A stretch of 55,012 bases of DNA from an uncultured bacterium (GTDB lineage Bacteria; Desulfobacterota; Desulfovibrionia; Desulfovibrionales; Desulfovibrionaceae), in assembly GCA_905214305.1 (NCBI GenBank), contig CAJMLK010000018.1:1-55012 (forward strand). Direction: 5' to 3'. Both the position numbers and the translations under genes were made by a program. Below, piece by piece: positions 31,954-39,282 of the stretch. Each line of letters starts with the position of its first letter. Positions within the stretch are counted from its first letter, which is position 1. The notes beneath the pieces are model-generated. The model worked only from the letters and a program-made list of their open reading frames with translations, had not been told where the DNA came from and made no database searches.

Positions 31954-32937
31954 TCAATACCGAACCGCGCTGAATTTAGAGAGCCTGTCCATATTATGGT
32001 AAGACTCGACATACCGCAACGTTCCTGTCTTGCCGCGCAAGACCAGGGAATGCGTTACGGCGTACTTGGCGCTGTAGCCCACGCCACGCAGGAAATCGCC
32101 GCCGGAAATGCCCGTGGCGGCAAAGAAGCAGTCATCGCTGCGCACCAGATCGTTAACGGTGAGCACCTCGCGGGCGTCTATGCCCGTCTCGTTGATGGCT
32201 TCTTTTTCCACATACGACTGGGGATCAAGCCGCGCCAGCATCTGCCCCCCCATGCCCTTGATGGCGCAGGCCGCCAGCACGCCTTCAGGAGTGCCACCCG
32301 TGCCCATCATGATGTCCACCTCGGAACGGGGGTCCACAGCCATGAGCGCACCGGCCACGTCGCCGTCAGTCTGAAGCTGTATGCGCGCTCCGGCCTCGCG
32401 GATCTCGGCAATAAGCTTTTCATGCCGGGGCTTGTCCAGCACAAAAACCACAAGGTCCTGCACGGTCTTGCCCATGGCCTTTGCCACGTTAGCCAGATTG
32501 ACCTTGACGGGAGCGTCAAGATCAATGACGTCGCGCGCCTCGCGCGCCACCACGAGCTTTTGCATGTAATAGCTGGGGCCGGGATTGAACATGCTGCCCT
32601 TGGGAGCCACGCCCACAACGGAAATTGCGTTGGGCCGCCCGTAGGCCAGCAGGCTCGTGCCTTCCACCGGATCAACGGCCACGTCAAGGCAGGGGCCTAC
32701 GCCCATGCCCACCTTTTCACCGTTGAACAGCATGGGGGCATTATCTTTTTCGCCTTCGCCGATAACAACAAGGCCGTCAATGTGCAGAGTGGCAAAACTG
32801 ATGCGCATGGCGTCCACGGCAGCGCCGTCTCCGGCCTCCTTGTCTCCGCGTCCGAGCCAGCGGGCCGATGCCAGGGCCGCCGCCTCGGTAATACGAACAA
32901 TGTCCAGGGCCAGATTTTTCTCCGGTGCTTCCACCAT
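31954..32937 (-). CDS. glpX: Fructose-1,6-bisphosphatase class II (GlpX)
   Basis: 327-residue lithium-sensitive phosphatase fold enzyme that hydrolyses fructose 1,6-bisphosphate in gluconeogenesis. Motifs: GEGEKDNAPML and DPVEGTSLLAYG (metal-binding acidic residues), TDGDVAGALMAV and GTGGTPEGVLAA (substrate phosphate contacts). The ATG at 32937 has GGAGGAAG upstream and is preferred to an upstream GTG at 32949, which overlaps that site. It is separated from nadE by a terminator and 182 bp. The secreted hypothetical gene follows with no gap. Confidence 0.94.
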   Translation of the reverse strand: MVEAPEKNLALDIVRITEAAALASARWLGRGDKEAGDGAAVDAMRISFATLHIDGLVVIGEGEKDNAPMLFNGEKVGMGVGPCLDVAVDPVEGTSLLAYGRPNAISVVGVAPKGSMFNPGPSYYMQKLVVAREARDVIDLDAPVKVNLANVAKAMGKTVQDLVVFVLDKPRHEKLIAEIREAGARIQLQTDGDVAGALMAVDPRSEVDIMMGTGGTPEGVLAACAIKGMGGQMLARLDPQSYVEKEAINETGIDAREVLTVNDLVRSDDCFFAATGISGGDFLRGVGYSAKYAVTHSLVLRGKTGTLRYVESYHNMDRLSKFSAVRY

Positions 32938-33003
32938 GTCTTCCTCCACTCATATCTGCGTTGTGCAACACACTGCTCTTACCCCAGCGCGCTGCCGGCT
33001 TCA

Positions 33004-33030
33004 AGAAAAAACCCCCGGGCTGCCGCCCGG
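33004..33030 (-). terminator. Intrinsic terminator downstream of nadE
   Basis: On the minus strand CCGGGC (33030-33025) pairs with GCCCGG (33020-33015) around a 4-nt loop, then GGG and a TTTTTT run. It ends the nudix-ubiD-nadE transcript before glpX. Confidence 0.75.
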
Positions 33031-33119
33031 ATATCCGCTGCCGCCATCGGCCCGCATGGCATTGCCCTGCCTGCGGAGGCCGGAATATCCTGTCTGAACC
33101 GGTCGTTCCCCAATGTGGC

Positions 33120-34811
33120 CTACGGCAGGCGGTAGCGCCCTGCCACCGGAGCCTGCCAGCCAGCGCCGAAAGGCACGCTACTGACAAAAAGTGCCAGCGG
33201 CTCCTGCCTGCGCTTGAATTCCGCCGCAAAAAGCCTGTTGCGCACCTCTAGCCGCAGGGGTGAAATATTGGCCGCTGCGGAAGAAGCGCCGGGCTGCAGC
33301 AGTTCTTCAAGCATGGGGTCAAGCTGCTCGTAGGGCGGCAGGCTGTCTTCGTCTTTTTGTCCGGGGCGCAGCTCGGCGGACGGAGCCTTGTCAAAAACCT
33401 GCTGCGGAATGATCTCTGCCTGCCGGTAGTCGTTGTACCACCGGGCCACGGCATAGGTTTGCGTTTTGGTCAGGTCGCCAATGACGGCAAGTGCGCCCAC
33501 AGTGTCGCCATACAGAGTGCTGTAGCCCATGGCGGCTTCACTTTTATTGCCCGTATTGAGCACGAGCGCGCCCGCCCTGTTTGCCAGAGAGGAGAGAAAC
33601 ACGCCGCGGATGCGCGCCTGAAGATTCTCAAACGTGGTGTCGCCCGGACGGGACTCAAAGAGTTCCAGCCCCGGAGCAAGAGCCTGTTCAAAAACTTTCA
33701 TGACAGATTCTATGGGCAGGGTCACGGTGCGTACACCCAGATTTTGCGCCAGACGAAGGGCATCACTGACAGAACCTTCGCTGCTGTAAGGCGACGGCAT
33801 GAGCACGCCGGTGACGTTGCCCGCCCCAAGCGCCTCCACGGCCAGGCAGCATACCAGTGAAGAATCCATGCCGCCCGAAAGGCCCACAATCACTTTTTCC
33901 GCGCCGCATTTGCGCACAAAGTCGCGCGTGCCAAGGGTAAGGGCGTGCCAGAGGCTTTCTTCCGCGCAGGCGCACAGAGGTTCGGGGGATTTGCCGCCCG
34001 CAGCCCCTGAAGCACCGTTCGGGGCGCTTCCGGCGGTTTCAACCACCAGAACGTCTTCGTCAAACGCCTTGCCCCGCGCCAGCAGCTGGCCCGTGGGGTC
34101 AAAGGCGAGGCTCTGACCGCTGTAGATACGGCTGTCATTGCCGCCCACAAGATTGACGGAAAAAAGATGCACATGATGCCGGGCCGCCACATGCGAAAGC
34201 ATGTGTTCGCCCGCAGCCTGCGCCCCTTCGCTGAAAGGCGCGGCGGTCATGTGAACGAGGGCGTCAACTCCGCGCTGCACCAGTTCCATGAGCGGATTGT
34301 GCCCGCTGGCATAGCGTATCTTCCAGAAAGCTTCTTCCTCGCTGCGCGCGTCTTCGCACAGCACCACCCCCATGCGCCAGCCGCCGATGGTGAGAATGCC
34401 GCAGGAGATGCCCCTGTCAAAATACCGGCTGTCATCAGTTTCTGATCCCATCCCCTGCGCGCCGCCCTGATAGACCTTGCGCGAGATCACCTGCCAGCTT
34501 CCCTTGTCCACCAGAACGGCAGCATTGGAAAGCAGGCCGGAAGCGTAAACGCTGGGCACGGGCGCGCCCACCAGCAGGGCAGGGCCATCCTTGAGCGCCA
34601 GAGCAAGCTGATCCAGAGCCGTGCGGCAGCCCGTGGCAAAGTCTTCGGCGCAAAGGTAATGGCCGGGGGCCACGCCGCACAGGGCCAGTTCAGGCGTAAC
34701 GCACAGTCCGGCTCCGGCAGCCGCAGCCTGCCGGCTTGCTTCAAGAATGCGCTGCATGTTTCCGGCCACATCGCCGGTAACGCTGTTGCACTGCAAAAGA
34801 GCTATCTTCAT
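33120..34811 (-). CDS. nadE: Glutamine-dependent NAD+ synthetase
   Basis: 563-residue two-domain enzyme that makes NAD+ from deamido-NAD+, ATP and glutamine. The N-terminal nitrilase-type amidase (1-265) has the E41-K112-C152 triad (TPELAL, SRKVYQ, VVLCEDAR) that releases ammonia from glutamine. The C-terminal synthetase domain has the PP-loop SGGMDSSLV, and GNKSEAAMGYSTLYGDTVGA contacts deamido-NAD. An Ala/Gly-rich linker joins the two domains. GGGGGAGG precedes the ATG. It lies 17 bp after ubiD and is the last gene of the operon. Confidence 0.95.
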   Translation of the reverse strand: MKIALLQCNSVTGDVAGNMQRILEASRQAAAAGAGLCVTPELALCGVAPGHYLCAEDFATGCRTALDQLALALKDGPALLVGAPVPSVYASGLLSNAAVLVDKGSWQVISRKVYQGGAQGMGSETDDSRYFDRGISCGILTIGGWRMGVVLCEDARSEEEAFWKIRYASGHNPLMELVQRGVDALVHMTAAPFSEGAQAAGEHMLSHVAARHHVHLFSVNLVGGNDSRIYSGQSLAFDPTGQLLARGKAFDEDVLVVETAGSAPNGASGAAGGKSPEPLCACAEESLWHALTLGTRDFVRKCGAEKVIVGLSGGMDSSLVCCLAVEALGAGNVTGVLMPSPYSSEGSVSDALRLAQNLGVRTVTLPIESVMKVFEQALAPGLELFESRPGDTTFENLQARIRGVFLSSLANRAGALVLNTGNKSEAAMGYSTLYGDTVGALAVIGDLTKTQTYAVARWYNDYRQAEIIPQQVFDKAPSAELRPGQKDEDSLPPYEQLDPMLEELLQPGASSAAANISPLRLEVRNRLFAAEFKRRQEPLALFVSSVPFGAGWQAPVAGRYRLP

Positions 34812-34828
34812 CCGCAGCCTCCCCCGAG

Positions 34829-36694
34829 TTAGATATATCCGTGCAAAGGCCCGCCCGGAGCAGCCAGCGCGTCCACCCTGCGGGTGGTGGCCGGATCCTC
34901 TTCAAGGGGGGGAGCGTGGAAGGGTTTCAGACGGGCATCCATGACCAGCGGGGCTTCACACGACCAGTGTTTGGCCCGCGTTTGTGCGCGGGCGCCGTAC
35001 ACATCCGTGGCCGGGTCAGACCGGGTAAAAGCCACCCAAAGAAAATTATCCATATTTTCCGCGCAAAAAGCCGCATCGTCCACCACGAGAACCAGCGGAA
35101 AAGCCTCGCGTCCCGGCCAACAGGCCAGAGCCTGCGCCAGTGCGTCCACGGCAGGGTCCTGCTCGTTGCGGCCAAGGGCATGCGCCGGGCCACGCACCAC
35201 GAGCATGCCGGGAGCGGCCACACGCACGTCCCCGAAACCTTCGGGCAGCGGGGGCACATCCGCCGCCGGGCCTGTAAGCTCCAGCCCCAGGGTGCGCCGT
35301 TTCTCGCCTGCGGAAGCCCAGACAAGCTTGGAGCCTTCATTGAGGCCAAGGCCCGTGTAGTCCAGTGTGTCGTTGGTGCTGTGCGTGATGAAATGCAGAT
35401 CACGGGAAAAATCCGTGCGTTCCAGCATATGCCGCAAAAACTCCGGCGCATGGCGGGCGCTCAGCCCCGGGGCGTCCTCATGAGCCGCCACAAGCACATA
35501 CTTGGCAAGGGCCGTTTGCGTGGTTCCGAGCAGATGCAGGGCGGCCGTAAGCAATTCACGCGGCCTGCGCCCGGCCTCGTACGGCGTGTAGCGTTCGCTG
35601 CCAAGAGCCAGCAGCAGAGGGTGAACCCCGGCCGCATCCACGGCATGCACCTCGCGCACGCCCTGAAAAACCTGAGGCACAAGAGGGGCAGTCAATTCAT
35701 GAATGAAGTCCCCGAAAACAGTGTCTTCCTGCGGGGGGCGGCCCACGGCCGTAAACGGCCAGACGGCCCCGTCGCGGTGGTACACGGCGTCCACCCTGAG
35801 CACGGGAAAATCGTGCGTAAGGCTGTAATAGCCCACATGGTCGCCAAAAGGCCCTTCGGGTTTCAGGCCCGGCAGGATATGACCGCTGATGCAGAAATCC
35901 GCTTCGGCCAGCACAGGCAGAGGCAGGCCGTCCACGCGGGCAAGCTCCATGCGACGGCCACCCAGAAGACCGGCAAAACGCAGTTCGCTCAACCCTTCGG
36001 GCAGCGGCATGACCGCCGCCACTGTAAGACTCGGGGGGCCGCCCACGTAGACATGGACCGGCAACGGACGCCCGGCGGCCAGTGCGTGGGCATGGTGTAC
36101 GCCGATGCCCCTGTGGATCTGGTAGTGCAGGCCCATTTCATCCGGTGCATAGGAATTGCCGCTCTGCTGCACCCGGTACATGCCCAGGTTTGAGGCATCC
36201 GCTCCCGACGTTTCCGGATCTTCGGTATAGACCAGAGGCAGGGTAATGAAGGCTCCGCCGTCCATAGGCCAGCACGTGAGCCGGGGCAGATCGGCCGGGG
36301 CGCAGCGCCGTGCGAGCACAGGCACGCCTTCCCCTGATCCGGCCCGGCGTGTGCGCGGCAGCATGCGCCACAATCCCGGAATGGCCGCCAGTGAGCGCCA
36401 GGGCTTTTTAAGCGCGGCCGCCGGGTCGGCCTTGGCCGCCAGCACGGCATGCACGGCGGGCAGGCTGTCCCTGAAAATATGGTGCAGGCGCTCGCGCGTG
36501 CCGAAAAGATTGCACAGCATGGGAAAGGATGTGCCTTTCACCCGCGTGAACAGCAGGGCCGGAGCATTGGCGCGAAATGCGCGGCGCTGGATGGCCGCAA
36601 GCTCCAGATAGGGGTCAACCTCTGCGTCAATGCGCTTCAGGTGACCGTGGGCCTCAAGATCAGTGAGGCATTCCTGCATGTTGCGGTAAGCCAT
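34829..36694 (-). CDS. UbiD family decarboxylase
   Basis: 621-residue protein of the prenylated-FMN-dependent UbiD family. Family stretches are SNLGMYRVQQSG (cofactor/metal site), LPLVYTEDPETSG, GPFGDHVGYYS and VDAVYHRDGAVWPFTAVGRP. In bacteria using the futalosine route, a UbiD-like enzyme decarboxylates a menaquinone precursor, so a role in menaquinone synthesis is likely but not proven. It is longer than E. coli UbiD (about 500 aa), with an extended C-terminal part. The ATG at 36694 shares its A with the nudix stop (TAATG), and AAGGAG lies upstream. Confidence 0.88.
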   Translation of the reverse strand: MAYRNMQECLTDLEAHGHLKRIDAEVDPYLELAAIQRRAFRANAPALLFTRVKGTSFPMLCNLFGTRERLHHIFRDSLPAVHAVLAAKADPAAALKKPWRSLAAIPGLWRMLPRTRRAGSGEGVPVLARRCAPADLPRLTCWPMDGGAFITLPLVYTEDPETSGADASNLGMYRVQQSGNSYAPDEMGLHYQIHRGIGVHHAHALAAGRPLPVHVYVGGPPSLTVAAVMPLPEGLSELRFAGLLGGRRMELARVDGLPLPVLAEADFCISGHILPGLKPEGPFGDHVGYYSLTHDFPVLRVDAVYHRDGAVWPFTAVGRPPQEDTVFGDFIHELTAPLVPQVFQGVREVHAVDAAGVHPLLLALGSERYTPYEAGRRPRELLTAALHLLGTTQTALAKYVLVAAHEDAPGLSARHAPEFLRHMLERTDFSRDLHFITHSTNDTLDYTGLGLNEGSKLVWASAGEKRRTLGLELTGPAADVPPLPEGFGDVRVAAPGMLVVRGPAHALGRNEQDPAVDALAQALACWPGREAFPLVLVVDDAAFCAENMDNFLWVAFTRSDPATDVYGARAQTRAKHWSCEAPLVMDARLKPFHAPPLEEDPATTRRVDALAAPGGPLHGYI

Positions 36695-37401
36695 TAACAA
36701 AACTCCTTTCCACTTTTGCCGTATCGAGCCTCGCGGCCTGCCGCAGCCAATCCTGCCGGTTCGGCAGGGTCCGCATGCTCTTCAACTCTCGCCGGTCTGG
36801 CATCCTGCGCAGAGCCGCCACATCCGCCATATCCGCCATATCCGGCAGACGCATGACAGCCGCAGGGCGCGCCGGAACCGGCGTGCTGCCCCCGGCGCTC
36901 AAGAGGCGGCAGATGGTGACAGGCCAGCGGCTGGATTGCCGCCACGGCACGCTGGCCGCTCAGTGTCTGCCTGAAATGCTCCAATATTTCCGCATGGTCA
37001 AACACCAGAGGCGCGGGCAGGTCATCCAGCGGATAAAAAGCCGCGTGGGCCGCGTCATCCCCTGCCATGACAGCTTCGGGATTGCGCGCCCTGCCCGTGT
37101 ATACCACCGTAAGCGTATGTTGACGCGGGTCGCGCTTGGGCCGCGAGTATACGCCGAGCAGGCCCGTCAGCTCCACATCCAGCCCGGTTTCTTCGCGCAT
37201 TTCGCGCACAGCGGCAGCCTCGGCCTGTTCGCCCTCGTCAATAAAGCCGCCCGGCAGGGCAAAACCAAGCGGGGCGTGCTTGCGGCGGATAATAACCACA
37301 CCCCTGCCCGGTTCGTAAATGACCACGTCGGCAGTGGGCGCAGGATTGCGAAAACAGGAATAGGGCTTGCCGCAATGCGGGCAGACGACTTCTTTCTTCA
37401 T
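36694..37401 (-). CDS. NUDIX hydrolase with N-terminal zinc ribbon
   Basis: 235-residue protein. CPHCGKPYSC at the N-terminus is a small zinc-ribbon-like element. The Nudix box (GFIDEGEQAEAAAVREMREETGL, residues about 52-74) has the full set of metal-binding glutamates. After the core ends at about residue 150 there is a long, unusual tail: Ala/Gly/Cys/His-rich, with GYGGYGGCGG encoded by a 9-bp tandem repeat near 36819-36845. The substrate may be a nucleotide sugar, NADH or an oxidised nucleotide; nadE in the same operon makes a dinucleotide substrate plausible. GAGGTCAGC precedes the ATG. Confidence 0.87.
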   Translation of the reverse strand: MKKEVVCPHCGKPYSCFRNPAPTADVVIYEPGRGVVIIRRKHAPLGFALPGGFIDEGEQAEAAAVREMREETGLDVELTGLLGVYSRPKRDPRQHTLTVVYTGRARNPEAVMAGDDAAHAAFYPLDDLPAPLVFDHAEILEHFRQTLSGQRAVAAIQPLACHHLPPLERRGQHAGSGAPCGCHASAGYGGYGGCGGSAQDARPARVEEHADPAEPAGLAAAGREARYGKSGKEFC

Positions 37402-37515
37402 GCTGACCTCAGGCTTGCATGCCGCACGGCGCAGGCCGCAGGCACAGGCATACTAAGCCAGCACGCGCCGGGCCGCAAGAGCGGACAGCGGCACAGGCCC
37501 TGCCTTGACAACAAC

Positions 37516-37530
37516 GTATGGCTGCCATAC
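37516..37530. promoter_or_regulatory. Possible operator of the MarR regulator
   Basis: GTATGGCTGCCATAC is a perfect 6-3-6 palindrome directly before the proposed marR start codon and about 115 bp upstream of the divergent nudix operon. MarR proteins often repress their own gene and a divergent one through such sites. Binding is inferred. Confidence 0.4.
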
Positions 37531-38079
37531 ATGACACCCATGCATGACAAAATTCCCAGAAAAACAGAAGTGGAGCTGCGCATTCATCAGGCCGTTCTTA
37601 ACGACCTTGCTGATCCTGCCATACAGCGGCTGCGCAACAATCATATCTGTTTTACCCTGCTCTCGCTGGTAACCCGCTTTTATGCTCTGGAGCGCCAGTG
37701 CCGCAACTTCGGAACCGATGTGCCCATTCATCTGGGTGAAATCCAGATGATCATGACCATCCACAATGCCGAGGGCATACACGTGGGCGGGCTGGCCCAG
37801 AAACTGGGCATCACCAAGGGCAGCGTTTCTGAAATGCTGCGCAAGCTTGAGCGCAAGGGCCTTATACGCAAGGAAAAAGATCCGCTCAAGATGACGAGAC
37901 TCAACGTCTACCTTACGGACAAGGGCAAAACCGCGCACGCAAGCCACATGTATTATCACAGCCGTCTTGATAACGTGGTGGCCGAAGCCACCGCTGAACA
38001 CGATGCCGCCACAGTGGAAAACTTCGCCCATTTTCTGGACGATATTCTGGCCCGGCTTACGGCCTTCAGCAAAAGCTGA
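37531..38079 (+). CDS. MarR family transcriptional regulator
   Basis: 182-residue winged-helix DNA-binding protein (179 if the ATG at 37540 is used). The MarR core is clear: LGEIQMIMTIHNAEGIHVGGLAQKLGITKGSVSEMLRKLERKGLIRKEKDP, followed by the wing (TRLNVYLTDKG) and C-terminal dimerisation helices. Neither start has a good Shine-Dalgarno, so a leaderless or weakly translated message is possible. The plus-strand frame is open far upstream (to 36775), but that part overlaps the nudix gene and is rejected. Ligand and regulon are unknown; the nearest candidate target is the divergent nudix-ubiD-nadE operon. Confidence 0.85.
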   Translation: MTPMHDKIPRKTEVELRIHQAVLNDLADPAIQRLRNNHICFTLLSLVTRFYALERQCRNFGTDVPIHLGEIQMIMTIHNAEGIHVGGLAQKLGITKGSVSEMLRKLERKGLIRKEKDPLKMTRLNVYLTDKGKTAHASHMYYHSRLDNVVAEATAEHDAATVENFAHFLDDILARLTAFSKS

Positions 38080-38111
38080 CCGCCTTCATCCAGCATATCC
38101 GGTCATGCGGC

Positions 38112-38783
38112 TTACGGCTCCACCCAAAAGCCCGCCGCCTCCAGCGCCGCACGGCTCACCGCTCCCGGCCGGACAAGACGCAGCCGCCGACATGAAGCGT
38201 CCACCGCCTGTCCTTCCTGCCGGGGCAAAAGCTCCACAAGGGATGAGGGCGCGCCGCCCTGAGGCTGCGGGCCTTCATCCACCACGCAGGGGTGCGATCC
38301 CATATGGTGCAGCGCGGCCAGCAGCTGCGGGTCAAGGTCCGCCACGGTACACGCTGGCGGCCGCCCGTTAACGTTGGCGCTGCTTGCCGTCAGTGGGCCA
38401 CCGGCCCCCTGCGCCAGCGCCGCGGCCACGGGATGGGGCGTAACCCGCACGGCCACCTGCCCCGCCTCATTGACCAGTTGCGGAGGCAGCCCTTGCCTTG
38501 CGGGCAAGAGCACGGTAAGAGGCCCGGGCCAGAAGGCCTGCAATGCTTCCGGCATGGCCTCAAGACACGCCACGGAGCACACCTGCTCCTCACTGGCGGC
38601 CAGCAGGGGCAGGGGCTTATGGACGGGACGCCGCTTGAGCTGGTAGATTCGGTTCACGGCCACGGCATCACAAGCCAGACAGCCGAGACCATAGAAGGTT
38701 TCGGTAGGAAAAATCAGCGCATGACCGCCGCGCAGGCAGGCAACGGCCTCTTGCAGATCGCGGCAGACTATTTGGAGAGACAT
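38112..38783 (-). CDS. Sua5/YciO/YrdC/YwlC family protein (threonylcarbamoyl-AMP synthase-like)
   Basis: 223-residue protein with the YrdC fold. HALIFPTETFYGLGCLA, the KRRPVHKPLPLL nucleotide-binding lysine/arginine motif, and PLTASSANVNGRPP are family hallmarks. TsaC/Sua5 enzymes make threonylcarbamoyl-AMP for the t6A37 modification of tRNA; the assignment to this subfamily rather than YciO is probable, not certain. The ATG at 38783 overlaps the divergent rlmH start (shared CATG). A longer reading to 38819 would start inside rlmH. Confidence 0.85.
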   Translation of the reverse strand: MSLQIVCRDLQEAVACLRGGHALIFPTETFYGLGCLACDAVAVNRIYQLKRRPVHKPLPLLAASEEQVCSVACLEAMPEALQAFWPGPLTVLLPARQGLPPQLVNEAGQVAVRVTPHPVAAALAQGAGGPLTASSANVNGRPPACTVADLDPQLLAALHHMGSHPCVVDEGPQPQGGAPSSLVELLPRQEGQAVDASCRRLRLVRPGAVSRAALEAAGFWVEP

Positions 38784-39255
38784 GGCAGGCAAACCTTTAC
38801 GGTGCATCAGTGTGGGCAAGTTGAAAACACCTTTCTGGAAGGACGCCGCAGCCCACTACCTTACACGCATCAAGCGCTGGCGGCATCTGGAATATACTGA
38901 AACGCGCGACGGCGATGCCGCCCTGCCCCCTGATCAGCGCAATGCCCTTGAGGGCCGCCGTATCATTGAGGCGCTTGCGCCGCAGGACGTGGCTCTAGTA
39001 CTGGACGAACGCGGCGAGAAGCTCACGTCGCCCCAGCTGGCCGCCCTGCTGCGCCAACTGGATCAGGACGCGCGGGGACGGACCTGCTTTATCGTGGGCG
39101 GAGCCTGGGGCCTGGACGACAGCGTGCGCCAGCGGGCCTTCAAGGTGCTGAGCCTTTCAGACATGACCCTGCCCCACGAGCTGGCCCGCGTGGTGCTGCT
39201 TGAGCAGATATACCGGGCCGAATGCATCCTGCGCAAAGTGCCCTATCACCACTGA
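38782..39255 (+). CDS. rlmH: 23S rRNA pseudouridine-1915 N3-methyltransferase RlmH
   Basis: 157-residue SPOUT methyltransferase, full family length. Conserved elements are VLDERGEKLTSPQLA, FIVGGAWGLDD (SAM-binding knot), LSLSDMTLPHELARVVLLEQIYRA and the C-terminal YHH. It methylates pseudouridine in helix 69 of 23S rRNA on assembled ribosomes. GGAGAGAC lies just upstream. Its start codon overlaps that of the divergent sua5-like gene by 2 bp, so each ribosome binding site lies within the other's coding sequence. Confidence 0.94.
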   Translation: MAGKPLRCISVGKLKTPFWKDAAAHYLTRIKRWRHLEYTETRDGDAALPPDQRNALEGRRIIEALAPQDVALVLDERGEKLTSPQLAALLRQLDQDARGRTCFIVGGAWGLDDSVRQRAFKVLSLSDMTLPHELARVVLLEQIYRAECILRKVPYHH

Positions 39256-39282
39256 CATCGCCGGATACATCAGGCCGCGCCC

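Noticed and set aside
36775..37530. Long N-terminal extension of the MarR gene
   Set aside because: The frame is open by chance across the nudix gene on the other strand; MarR proteins are about 140-180 residues.
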